Positions 17,430 through 25,637 of a stretch of 64,000 bases of DNA are shown in pieces. The position numbers and the translations under genes were made by a program. Position 1 is the stretch's first letter. Each line of letters opens with the position of its first letter. Origin of the DNA: Alloboseaceae bacterium BT-24-1 (GTDB lineage Bacteria > Pseudomonadota > Alphaproteobacteria > Rhizobiales > Beijerinckiaceae); contig JAOYTL010000001.1 of the NCBI GenBank assembly GCA_025846845.1, positions 744,001-808,000 of the forward strand, written 5' to 3'. A model generated the notes under the pieces. That model had not been told where the DNA came from. It made no database searches and saw nothing but the letters and a program-made list of their open reading frames with translations.

Positions 17430-17933
17430 TCAGGGGGTCTTGCCGTCGACGGAGCCGGTCAGCTCCCGCAGCAGCTTCTCGCGGGCCGCATCGTCCTCGA
17501 GCACGCTCTGGATGGCCTTGCGGAAGGCCGGAACGTTGCCGAGCGGGCCCTTCATCGCGACCAGCGCCTCGCGCAGCTCCATCAGCTTGCGCAGCTCGGG
17601 CACCTGCCGCGCCACCGCATCCGGCTCGAAATCCTTCAGCTTGCCGAAGGAGAGCGAGGCGCGGACATCGGGCGCATCGGCGCCGTCGTCGAGCTTGTTG
17701 GCGACTGCGACGTCGAGCTTGAGCTCGTGGCCTTTCAGCACATCGTCGAAATTGTCCTTGTTGATGTCGGCCAGCGCCCGTTCCTCGACCGGGCGGTCAT
17801 CGGCCCGGCCGGTGAAATCACCGACCATCAGCAGCTTGAGCGGCAGCTCGACCTCTTCCTTCACATTGCCGGTGCTCGGCTTGAACTTGATGTTGACGCG
17901 CTCCTTCGGAGCGACCGAGACTTCCTTCGACAT
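17430..17933 (-). CDS. tssB: TssB (VipA) small sheath subunit
   Basis: This 167-residue small sheath subunit carries the N-terminal sequence VAPKERVNIKFKP and the LPLKLLMVGDFTGR motif typical of VipA, followed by the helical KLKDFEPDAVARQVPELRKL region. The start is ATG at 17933, which gives the family length. The frame extends upstream to 18092, but that part lacks TssB sequence and overlaps the tssA gene. It is paired with tssC as in every T6SS. Confidence 0.96.
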   Translation of the reverse strand: MSKEVSVAPKERVNIKFKPSTGNVKEEVELPLKLLMVGDFTGRADDRPVEERALADINKDNFDDVLKGHELKLDVAVANKLDDGADAPDVRASLSFGKLKDFEPDAVARQVPELRKLMELREALVAMKGPLGNVPAFRKAIQSVLEDDAAREKLLRELTGSVDGKTP

Positions 17934-17979
17934 GACGATCTCCCCAGCGTGTTGAAATGCGGTCTTCAGGTGGAGCCGG

Positions 17980-19614
17980 TCACCGGAACAGGCGCGCGGC
18001 GGTTGCAAGGTCGAGGCGGACGAGGCGCTGGCGCGTCTCGTCGAGGCTGATGCGGCGCCGGTCCTCGGCGACGAGCCGGGCGGCATCGGCATGGGTGAGC
18101 GCCCGGAAGCGCAGCTCCGCCACCTGGGCGGCGAGCAGCGGCTCCCAGTTCTCGAGGTCGTATGTCTTGAGCAGGTTCTCGAGATGATCGAGCAACGGCA
18201 ATGCCGCGGCGATCAGACCGACATCGAGGCAGAAGCGGGCCTGGGCGATCTGGCGCAGCAGGCGGTTGCGTCCGCCGATCTCACCACGGGTCAGCGACGC
18301 CAGCAGGTCGATCGCTTCGGGCGCCTTGCCGGCCGCAATCAGCGCCCTCGCCTCGCCTAGCGCCCGGTCGAGCCCGTCGGCGCCGCCTGAAGCAGCGCCA
18401 CCGCCGCCGCCGTTCTCCTCGATCCAGTCCCGGGTCGCGGGATCGACGAAGGGCTTGCCGTCGCCGAAGCTGAAATTCATCAGCTCGGGAAAGCGGCGGA
18501 ACAGCATGTTCATTGCGCCGCCGACGGCAGCGCCGGCATCGGCATGGTCCGGCCCCATGGACTTCAGGATCTCGGCGGTAAGGCGGTGCCCCTCGAACCA
18601 GAACGGGGCCGTCCAGACCAGCTCGTTCAGCGTCTTGAGCGCCTCCTGGTTCTGCCCCGCCTGGCGCTGCGCCTGGATGGCGGCGGCCTCTTCGACCGGG
18701 GGCATGGCGCCGCTGCGGCCGCCCTCGTTCGGCGGCAATTGCCGGATGCGCCACCAGGAGGCGACGCGCGACAGCAGATAGGCGCGCGCATCGGCGGTGC
18801 TGCGGCCGATCAGCCCGGCAGAGAGGGTGCGCAGCGTCTCGGGCAAGGTCTCGATCGTCGAGAGGTCGAGTGCCGATGGCGGAGCCGGCGCGGGAGCTGC
18901 GGCTGACACGGGAGCCTGCGTTGCGGCCGGAGCCACCACCGGCGCAGGCGCCACGGCAGCGCGCGTCGCGGCCTGCGCCTCCTGTTCGGCCCGGGCTGCA
19001 GCTTCGGTCTCGATGTCCTTGCGCTTCTGCTCCGCCTCCGCCAGGGCACGGCGGGCAGTGTCGCGATGCGGCCTCAGCGCGCGTACCAGATCGCCGAGCG
19101 CAACCTGTTCCTTGCGCAGTTTCTCGCCGGCGAGCGTATCGATCTCGGTCAGCGCGTCATAGGCATAGAGTACCGCCGGCCAGTCGCCTTCGGAGGCCTC
19201 GCCCTCGCACAGCGGGGCGGTGCGGCCGACCAGCCATTCCAGCGCGCCGACACGGGCCCGCTCACGCGCGACCGGCGGCTGCATGCCGTCCCAATGATTG
19301 GCGATCATCTCGCGCAGGACACCGAGCCCGACGGCGAGACCCTGAAAGCGCTCCTCGCGACAGAGCGCATGCGCCAGCCAGGCGCCGACCAGAAGATCCT
19401 TGCCACGGGTCTCCAGCACGACCGTCGACAGCCTTGCGACCTCGCGCCAGTTCACCGCGAGCGGGCCATCGGTCTCGAGCTTGCGGACCTCGGCCTCCAG
19501 CTCCTCGAATTCGATCGAGCTGCGCGGCTCGGAGCCGGCAGGCGCCGCCTCGGACACGGGCGATGCACCGCTCGCGATACGCGGATCGAAAAAGGTGGAA
19601 CTGGACTCGGACAT
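17980..19614 (-). CDS. tssA: TssA (ImpA) T6SS baseplate/cap protein
   Basis: This 544-residue protein has the N-terminal ImpA domain (EELEAEVRKLETDGPLAVNWREV, LLVGAWLAHALCREERFQGLAVGL, around 35-130). An alanine/proline-rich stretch (about 205-250) follows, then a C-terminal helical domain (VEEAAAIQAQRQAGQNQEALKTLNEL) of the VasJ-like type. TssA primes tube and sheath polymerisation. It is the first gene of the main T6SS operon, so the operon promoter should lie in the 167-base gap upstream. Confidence 0.93.
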   Translation of the reverse strand: MSESSSTFFDPRIASGASPVSEAAPAGSEPRSSIEFEELEAEVRKLETDGPLAVNWREVARLSTVVLETRGKDLLVGAWLAHALCREERFQGLAVGLGVLREMIANHWDGMQPPVARERARVGALEWLVGRTAPLCEGEASEGDWPAVLYAYDALTEIDTLAGEKLRKEQVALGDLVRALRPHRDTARRALAEAEQKRKDIETEAAARAEQEAQAATRAAVAPAPVVAPAATQAPVSAAAPAPAPPSALDLSTIETLPETLRTLSAGLIGRSTADARAYLLSRVASWWRIRQLPPNEGGRSGAMPPVEEAAAIQAQRQAGQNQEALKTLNELVWTAPFWFEGHRLTAEILKSMGPDHADAGAAVGGAMNMLFRRFPELMNFSFGDGKPFVDPATRDWIEENGGGGGAASGGADGLDRALGEARALIAAGKAPEAIDLLASLTRGEIGGRNRLLRQIAQARFCLDVGLIAAALPLLDHLENLLKTYDLENWEPLLAAQVAELRFRALTHADAARLVAEDRRRISLDETRQRLVRLDLATAARLFR

Positions 19615-19702
19615 CGACGCTCGCAGCGGCGACCATTGTGTATTTGGCCCCGGTGACGTTGATGACGCCCGTTATTGAAGCTTCGATGACTTTGATATGA
19701 CC

Positions 19703-19717
19703 GAGCGATTATCGCTC
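19703..19717. promoter_or_regulatory. Perfect inverted repeat upstream of tssA
   Basis: GAGCGATTATCGCTC is a perfect palindrome with 6-base arms and a 3-base centre, about 90 bases upstream of the tssA ATG. It lies between the SpoIIE-type phosphatase gene and tssA, both on the minus strand. No T-run follows it on the minus strand, so an operator for a dimeric regulator is a better guess than a terminator. This is an inference from symmetry and position only. Confidence 0.35.
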
Positions 19718-19781
19718 ACGTAACTGGTCAATCGGATCACATCAGCTTGTGGAGATGGACGAATACGAAGCTGGCTCAGTA

Positions 19782-21443
19782 TTAGATGGTCTTCATCGCC
19801 CACCCGCCGCCGACGTCTTCCGCCCGTTTGATGGTTTCGAGTTCGATCAGCTCCGGCGAGCCTTTATAGCGGACGACCAGATAGGTGATGTCGTCATGTT
19901 GCGGGGCATCGCCGACGAAGCGGCTCACGGCATCGGTGACGCTCGAGACCACGATGTCGAGCGAGTGGCGATGGCTCTCGCTCAGCGAGGCGACCAGGCG
20001 ATCGACGGTGAATTCACGACCCTGCGTATCCATCGCCTCGGAGATTCCGTCGGTGTAGAGAAAGAGCGTGTCGCCCTTCTCCAGCACAAGGCTGCCCTGC
20101 TCGTAGGAAAGGCCGGGCATGATGCCCATGGCGATGCCGCCGGTAACAGGCAGTTCGGTGACCTCGCCGCCCTCGCGCACGACGATCGGCGGATTGTGCC
20201 CGCCATTGGCGTAGCTCAGTTCGCCTGTCCGCAGGTTGAGGATGCCGTAGAAGACCGTGACGAACATATCGAGCGGGTTCTGCTCGCACAGGATCGAATT
20301 GGTCTCGGCGAGACACTCGCCGGCGGAACGGCGCTCGCGCGCGCTCGCCTGCAGCACCGTGCGGGAGATCGCCATGAAGAAGGCCGCCGGCACGCCCTTG
20401 CCGGAGACATCAGCGATCACGAGGCCGATCTCATCCTCGCCGATCACGAAGAAATCGTAGAAGTCGCCACCGAGCTCGCGCGCCGGCCGCATGATCGCCC
20501 GGCCGGAATAGCTCGGATGCTTCGGCATGCGCTGCGGCAGCATCGCACCCTGCAGCGAGCGGGCGATGTCGAGCTCGGTCTCCATCCGCTTGTGTTGTTT
20601 TTCGAGCAGTTCGTTCTTGGTTTCGAGATCGCGCGTGCGCTCGTGCACGAGCCCTTCGAGTTCCTCCTCGCGCCGCTGCACGTCGACTGCCATCTTCTGG
20701 AAAACGCGCGCGAGCGAGCCGAGCTCGTTGCGCTGGCCGGCGACAGCCTCGATCGAGCTCGGCTCGAACTTGCGGCGCTCGACATCGCGCGCGGCGAAGG
20801 TCAGAGCCGCGATCGGCGTGGCGATCTGGCGCGCGACCAGGAAGGCGATGACGATCAGGAACGGCACCGCCGCCGCCACCGCGATCGCGACGAGCGTGGT
20901 CGTGCGTTGCGTCTCTTCGAGCGCATTCAGCTCCTGATCGGCGAGCCGGTCGAGGAAGGCGGTCAGCGTCGACAACGCCTCGCGCATCGCCGCTTCGTTG
21001 CGGCCATCCTCCTCATAGAGCCGCGCGGCCTTCTCCGCATCGCCGGCCTTCCAGGATTCGAAGATCTCGGTCGCGACCCGGCGCGACTGGTCGAGTGCGG
21101 CGATGAAGGCGGTGACCGCTTCGCGAACCCCTTCATTGGTGATCGAACGGAACACGTCGATGCTGGTGTCGGCGAGCTTCTGGTCGATGACGTTGAACGC
21201 CGCGTCGGCCCCGGCGATCTCGTCCTTGCTGGTATTCGCGTTGACGCCGCGAACGAAAGTCCGGCTCTGCTCGAACAGCACGACCAGGGTCGAGACGTTC
21301 TTGTTGACGAGCAGCGCATTGTTGAAGATCGAATGGCTGGCGCTCGACATGGCCGCGACGCCATAGACCGCCGCGGCGGCGACGATCGCCGCGATCAGGA
21401 TGCCGAGTGCGGCGAGCCCGTACAGTTTGCGTTTGACGGTCAT
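19782..21443 (-). CDS. Membrane-bound SpoIIE/RsbU-type PP2C phosphatase with HAMP domain
   Basis: This 553-residue protein begins with a membrane segment (about 9-29), a helical extracytoplasmic sensor part, a second membrane segment near residues 185-210, a HAMP linker and a coiled coil (LVHERTRDLETKNELLEKQ, ahead of MELDIARSLQ). The SpoIIE phosphatase domain follows, with metal ligands in GGDFYDFF, ADVSGKG, LYTDGISE and HDDITYLVV. Such proteins dephosphorylate anti-sigma antagonists or other phosphoserine targets in response to a signal. The start ATG at 21443 is chosen because it precedes the first membrane helix directly; upstream residues look like shadow sequence. Its location next to the T6SS operon is suggestive, but no STAS or anti-sigma partner is nearby. 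Confidence 0.9.
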   Translation of the reverse strand: MTVKRKLYGLAALGILIAAIVAAAAVYGVAAMSSASHSIFNNALLVNKNVSTLVVLFEQSRTFVRGVNANTSKDEIAGADAAFNVIDQKLADTSIDVFRSITNEGVREAVTAFIAALDQSRRVATEIFESWKAGDAEKAARLYEEDGRNEAAMREALSTLTAFLDRLADQELNALEETQRTTTLVAIAVAAAVPFLIVIAFLVARQIATPIAALTFAARDVERRKFEPSSIEAVAGQRNELGSLARVFQKMAVDVQRREEELEGLVHERTRDLETKNELLEKQHKRMETELDIARSLQGAMLPQRMPKHPSYSGRAIMRPARELGGDFYDFFVIGEDEIGLVIADVSGKGVPAAFFMAISRTVLQASARERRSAGECLAETNSILCEQNPLDMFVTVFYGILNLRTGELSYANGGHNPPIVVREGGEVTELPVTGGIAMGIMPGLSYEQGSLVLEKGDTLFLYTDGISEAMDTQGREFTVDRLVASLSESHRHSLDIVVSSVTDAVSRFVGDAPQHDDITYLVVRYKGSPELIELETIKRAEDVGGGWAMKTI

Positions 21444-21577
21444 TTTCAACGCTCGGGCCTCATGCCGCTGGCCGGGACACGGAAAGATGGCGCATCGCCG
21501 CCTCGGCACCCGGTCCTGACGACGCATCGGAGCATGTGCATGTGACAGTTGCGCGCCAGCTGCGACAGGCGGCCGGG

Positions 21578-21901
21578 CTACTCGACGTCGATCGTCATCC
21601 GCATCGCGGGATGGATGGCGCAGCGAACGTCGACCTTGCCAGCCTTCGGAAAGGCCACCCGGGTGCTGGCGCCCGGGCGCTGCGCTTTAAGATCGAAGCT
21701 GTTCGTGGCGCTCTCGGAGAAGACATTGTGGGTGCCGCTGTCGTCGTTGACGAAGACGACCTCATCGCCGGCCTTGATCGCCAGCGTGCGCGGGTTGAAC
21801 TGCTGACCCTTCTGCGTGACCCGGAACTCGGTTGCTCCAGCGAATGACGGCATGGCTCCAGCACAAGTTACTGCCAGGAGAATTGCGGGAAAGCGCTTCA
21901 T
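21578..21901 (-). CDS. Periplasmic cupredoxin (plastocyanin/amicyanin-like)
   Basis: This 107-residue protein has a cleavable signal peptide (cleavage near SFAGA-TEF) and a type I copper fold. The visible ligand set is His58 (GTHNVF), Cys94 and His97 (CAIHPAM), with Met100 as the likely axial ligand. It is probably a small electron carrier. It is the last gene of a four-gene redox operon: its ATG overlaps the stop of the dihaem protein (ATGA). The electron partner is inferred to be one of the cytochromes in the operon. Confidence 0.9.
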   Translation of the reverse strand: MKRFPAILLAVTCAGAMPSFAGATEFRVTQKGQQFNPRTLAIKAGDEVVFVNDDSGTHNVFSESATNSFDLKAQRPGASTRVAFPKAGKVDVRCAIHPAMRMTIDVE

Positions 21902-23088
21902 TGGGGACTGGCCTCCGGATCGGAATTGGTCTGGGTGGCGGGCGTTGCGGGGCCCGAAAGCGAGCGCATGAAGGCGACGAGGTCGCTCTTCTCCTGTGCG
22001 GCGAGCCCGAGCGGGAACATGTCGGGCGACAGGCTCGGGCGGCGCGCGCCGCCGCGATCGTAATGCTCGATCACTGCCTCCAGCGTGCCGATCGAGCCGT
22101 CGTGCATATAGGGCGCGCGCTCGGCGACACCGCGCAATGTCGGCGTCTTGAAGGCGAAGGCGAGGCTTTCGATCTGCGGCTTGATCCGGCCGCGCCCGCG
22201 ATCACTGGTATCCTTCAAGCCGATGTCGCGGAAGCCCTCGTCGGTGAAGCGCCAGCCGGAATGGCAGGCGACACAATTGGCCTTGCCGTTGAACAGCTTG
22301 AAGCCACGCAACTCCGCCGGCGTCAGCGCTCGGTCATCGCCTTTGACCCAGCGATCGAAGCGGGTCGGCGGCGAGCGCAGGGTGTTCATATAGCCTGCCA
22401 GCGCATCGGAAACCGTCTCGGGTGTCGGGCCGACATTGGGGTAGACGCGCTGGAAATCGGCCGAGAACTCCGGCGAGAAGGCGAGACGCTGCACCATGGC
22501 ATCGAGCGACAGGCCCATGATGTCAGGCGAGGCGATCGGCCCGCTGACCATGCCAGCGAGCGAATCCTGCCTGCCATCCCAGAGGAAGGCGCTGGCCCAG
22601 GCCATGTCGTAGAGCGTCTGCGAGCGCCGCGACATCGGCCGGCCATTATCGGCGACCGGCTTCGCCTTGCGATCGGCCCAGGCGGCGTTCGGCAGATGGC
22701 AGCTGACGCAGGCGATGCGGCGATTGCCCGAGAGCTCGGTGCTGTCGAAGAGCTTCTTGCCGAGCGCGATGACGGGAGCCGACGCAAGCGCTCCTGCAGG
22801 CAACTCGGCCGGCCGGCGATAGCTGGAGCGCAGGCTGGCAGTGTCGATCGGGCGAGCGGCCGCCCTGGCCTTCTGTTCGGCCTGCTCGGAGGTGAGGGGC
22901 GCGCCGTCGCCATCGAGGCTTGCCGGACTCTCGAGCAGCGGCTCGATGGTGGAGCAGCCGGCGAGCAGCGCCATCGCGACACCGGCGAGCAGCCGCCAGC
23001 CACGCAGGCGCGGCGACGGCTCCGCCATGCCGGCCATCGGCCGGGCGATCGTTCGACCCGTTGATTTGCCGCTATGCCAGGCTGCCAT
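21898..23088 (-). CDS. Dihaem cytochrome c peroxidase/MauG-family lipoprotein
   Basis: This protein of up to 396 residues has a lipobox LLAGC (Cys45 from the first ATG) and two c-type haem sites, CVSCH (127-131) and CVACH (272-276). Other family motifs are FLWDGRQDSL, GFKLFNGKANCVACHSGWRFTD and YMHDGSIGTLEAVIEHY. It belongs to the bacterial dihaem peroxidase/MauG superfamily, which either reduces hydrogen peroxide or oxidises protein side chains. The start is uncertain: ATG at 23088 overlaps the upstream gene by 17 bases, and ATGs at 23037 and 23028 would give a more usual lipoprotein signal length. Lipid anchoring in place of a free periplasmic form is notable. Confidence 0.9.
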   Translation of the reverse strand: MAAWHSGKSTGRTIARPMAGMAEPSPRLRGWRLLAGVAMALLAGCSTIEPLLESPASLDGDGAPLTSEQAEQKARAAARPIDTASLRSSYRRPAELPAGALASAPVIALGKKLFDSTELSGNRRIACVSCHLPNAAWADRKAKPVADNGRPMSRRSQTLYDMAWASAFLWDGRQDSLAGMVSGPIASPDIMGLSLDAMVQRLAFSPEFSADFQRVYPNVGPTPETVSDALAGYMNTLRSPPTRFDRWVKGDDRALTPAELRGFKLFNGKANCVACHSGWRFTDEGFRDIGLKDTSDRGRGRIKPQIESLAFAFKTPTLRGVAERAPYMHDGSIGTLEAVIEHYDRGGARRPSLSPDMFPLGLAAQEKSDLVAFMRSLSGPATPATQTNSDPEASPQ

Positions 23089-24166
23089 AGGCCAGACCGT
23101 GCGCGCCGTAATACATCAGGAAGAAGAGCAGGAGGACGCCGACATAGGTCGCGGCCTGTTCCAGCCCGCCGATCCGGTAGGAGCGGATGCCACTCTGCAC
23201 CGCACGATTGACGACCGTGTTGCCCTCGATCACGGCGATGCCGAGCGAGGCGATGATCATCAAATGGCCGACGGCATCGACCTTGCCGAAGTCGATGACG
23301 GCGGCAATGAAGATGCCGAGTAGCATTGCGGCGACCAGGCGCTGGCTGAGCATGCCGAACAGGAGCAGGAAGGCGGCGACGAACTCTACGAAGCCCGCCA
23401 GCATGACATAGGTGTGATGGTTGATGCCGAGCGTGATGCGCTCGTGCTGGGCGAGCAGTGGCAGCGTCCACGACGCATAGGCCCATTTCTCCACCGAAGC
23501 CCAGAGCAGCGTCTGCGCCATGGCGACGTAGAGGATCGACAGGGCGTAGGGCTTGAGCCGGGCCAGCCGCAGCGAATGGATGACCAGATAGGCGGCGATA
23601 CCGAGAAAGAGCGGATAATCCATCAGGTGGAAAGCGCCGTACTGGGCGACCGCGAGGCCGTAGAGCACGACGATCCCAAAGCCGGCGATGAAGGTCGTCC
23701 GCCACCAGATCGTGCAGAAGGCCAGGAAGAGCTGGAACCAGGAGACAGCCTGGCTGTCGGTCTTTAGTTCCGGCGTGAGCAGGATGCCGCCGAGCAGCCA
23801 CAAACAGAGCAGGAAGGCGCCGAGGCTGACGCGCATGATCCCAGGCGTGACGGCTTTCAGGGGCTCGAACATCGCGTCGACGGCATCCTCGACACCTCCA
23901 GCGCTCATCGCTCGGTCAGCGATGAAGACAATCGCGATCAAGAGGATCGACAGCGAAAGGGCGATTACGAACGGGACCGAGAATACGTCCCAGAGCGCAG
24001 CGGGCGGGACGGCGACGTTGTAGGGCGCGAACCATTTGACATGCGCTTCGGCCGCTCCGGTCGATCCGAAGAGGAACGCCGACGCCAAGAGGTATCCGGG
24101 CCGAACTGCGCGCTGCCGGAACCAGGCGCTCCAGGCGCATGTTGCTAGGGAGGAGGATCGCGTCAA
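23072..24166 (-). CDS. Multi-pass membrane protein, DoxX-like C-terminal half
   Basis: This protein of about 364 residues has an N-terminal signal-like segment ending in EAHVKWF and at least seven membrane segments. The C-terminal stretch (EFVAAFLLLFGML, VAAMLLGIFIAAVIDFGKVD, HLMIIASLGIAV) resembles DoxX/quinol-oxidase-associated proteins. I propose TTG at 24166, which overlaps the cytochrome stop as TTGA and has a GAAGG ribosome site; the frame upstream of it overlaps the cytochrome gene. It sits between a membrane cytochrome c and a dihaem peroxidase, so a role passing electrons between the quinone pool and periplasmic carriers is possible but not shown. Confidence 0.7.
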   Translation of the reverse strand: MTRSSSLATCAWSAWFRQRAVRPGYLLASAFLFGSTGAAEAHVKWFAPYNVAVPPAALWDVFSVPFVIALSLSILLIAIVFIADRAMSAGGVEDAVDAMFEPLKAVTPGIMRVSLGAFLLCLWLLGGILLTPELKTDSQAVSWFQLFLAFCTIWWRTTFIAGFGIVVLYGLAVAQYGAFHLMDYPLFLGIAAYLVIHSLRLARLKPYALSILYVAMAQTLLWASVEKWAYASWTLPLLAQHERITLGINHHTYVMLAGFVEFVAAFLLLFGMLSQRLVAAMLLGIFIAAVIDFGKVDAVGHLMIIASLGIAVIEGNTVVNRAVQSGIRSYRIGGLEQAATYVGVLLLFFLMYYGAHGLAYGSLA

Positions 24167-24753
24167 AGCCCGGCCTTCGCGGACACCTGCGCCCCGGCCG
24201 GTGTGCACACGGCCTGGAAGGTCCAGTCGGAGCCGGCGCGCCGCTGCAGTTCCTCGTCCGGCCACCAGGACATGGTGTACGCCAGCACGGAGACGATCTC
24301 CTGGTCGGAGAGGACGCCGCGGAAGGCGGGCATGGTCACGCGGCCATCGGCCGTGCGGGCCCCGGCGGCGACACGGAAGAACAGGTCCGCATCACTGTGA
24401 TTGGACGCATGGCCGCTCTCGTTCAGCGCCGGCGCCAAGCGCGTATCGCTGCGCCATCCGGCAGCGCCGCCAAGAAAGGCGCCGTGGCAGGCGCTGCAAT
24501 GCGTCCGGTACAGCCCGAAGCCCACTTCCCGCTCGGCATGGCTGACGGGCTGGGCAATCCGGAATTCGGCAGGGCGCAAGCTCTGCCGCAGCAAGAGCGA
24601 GCCTGCCGCAAACAGGCAGACGACCCCAGCCAGAACGAGAACGGCAGGCAGGAACGAGGTGAAAGCGCCTGTTCGGGACGACTCTGCGATCGGAGACGCC
24701 TCAGCCTCTCCGTTCAAGCGCAAAGGCGTCTCATCGCCCAGGACCTTCGTCAC
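24163..24753 (-). CDS. Membrane-anchored monohaem cytochrome c
   Basis: This 196-residue protein has an N-terminal membrane anchor (about 34-55) and one haem c site CSACH (86-90), with a probable axial Met141 in VTMPAF. The spacing and the LSDQEIVSVLAYTMSWW segment match class I cytochromes c. The start is GTG at 24753. It is the first gene of the redox operon (cytochrome, DoxX-like protein, MauG/CCP-like lipoprotein, cupredoxin) and reads away from the plus-strand T6SS block, with about 209 bases of divergent promoter region between them. Confidence 0.88.
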   Translation of the reverse strand: MTKVLGDETPLRLNGEAEASPIAESSRTGAFTSFLPAVLVLAGVVCLFAAGSLLLRQSLRPAEFRIAQPVSHAEREVGFGLYRTHCSACHGAFLGGAAGWRSDTRLAPALNESGHASNHSDADLFFRVAAGARTADGRVTMPAFRGVLSDQEIVSVLAYTMSWWPDEELQRRAGSDWTFQAVCTPAGAQVSAKAGL

Positions 24754-24962
24754 GGACGGTCTCTCGTCAGCGGCCAGGAATTCACGCCGGCAGCTCTAGA
24801 GCGGAATTCTGACAGTATTGTTTCAATATGTCGGCTAATTACTTACCTATACGCTTCTCCGAAGAAGTGCAGACCCGCTTCCGCAGCGCCCCCGATGACA
24901 GGCACCGTCATCGTCCTGTCGTCACCGGCATCGTGATCTGTCGCGTCGACACGGGGGGAACG

Positions 24963-25574
24963 ATGGCGACGAGCACCCAGGTCAGATCGAAATTCGTCCA
25001 GATTGGCCTCTACAGCGCCGCGATCATCGCGGTGCTCGTGGTGCTCGCCTTGCTGATACCCCTGCTACTGCCGACGCCCAAGCCAGCCCAGCCGGTCACG
25101 GCGCAGCCCGCCCCGGCGCCCGCACCACGCCCGGGCCAGCTCGAACGAATCCGGGCAGCACTGACGGAGGAGATCAAGGCCGGTTCGATCACGGTCGATC
25201 CATTCGGCAGCTGGGTCGCAATCCGGATCGGCAACCTCATCACCTTCGCTTCGGGCCAGGCGACAGCCTTGCCGGGCTTCGTGCCAGTGGCGCGCCGCAT
25301 CGCCGGCGTGATCGACGGCGAGCGCGGGCCGGTGCGCATCGTCGGGCATACCGACGACCAGGCAGTCACAGCCGGCGGCCCTTTCCGCGACAATCAGGCG
25401 CTCTCGGTCGCACGCGCCGAGGCCGTCGCGGCGCTGATCCGGCCCGCCCTGCGCAAGGGCGGTCGGCTTGCGGTCGATGGACGCGGCTCCTCCGAGGCGA
25501 TCGCCGATAATGGCAGCATCGAGGGCCGCGCCCGCAACCGGCGCGTCGAGATCCTGATCACCCGCGAACCCTGA
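24963..25574 (+). CDS. OmpA-like membrane protein resembling the detached TssL/TagL extension
   Basis: This 203-residue protein has one N-terminal membrane helix (about 17-37, ending LLIPLLLPTP), a proline/alanine linker and an OmpA/MotB-type peptidoglycan-binding domain (VRIVGHTDDQAV, NQALSVARAEAVAALI, GRARNRRVEILI). The sequence leading into the domain (IRIGNLITFASGQATALPGFVPVARRI) is closer to the C-terminal extension of evolved TssL proteins than to Pal or OmpA. It could therefore anchor this T6SS to peptidoglycan in trans, since TssL here lacks the domain. The ATG at 24963 follows a strong GGGGGAA ribosome site; the frame upstream is not supported. Confidence 0.85.
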   Translation: MATSTQVRSKFVQIGLYSAAIIAVLVVLALLIPLLLPTPKPAQPVTAQPAPAPAPRPGQLERIRAALTEEIKAGSITVDPFGSWVAIRIGNLITFASGQATALPGFVPVARRIAGVIDGERGPVRIVGHTDDQAVTAGGPFRDNQALSVARAEAVAALIRPALRKGGRLAVDGRGSSEAIADNGSIEGRARNRRVEILITREP

Positions 25575-25637
25575 GCAGCGTCGTCGTCCTGTCGTCTACC
25601 CGCCCTAGCGTCACCTGCGAGCCATCAAGACAGCAGC

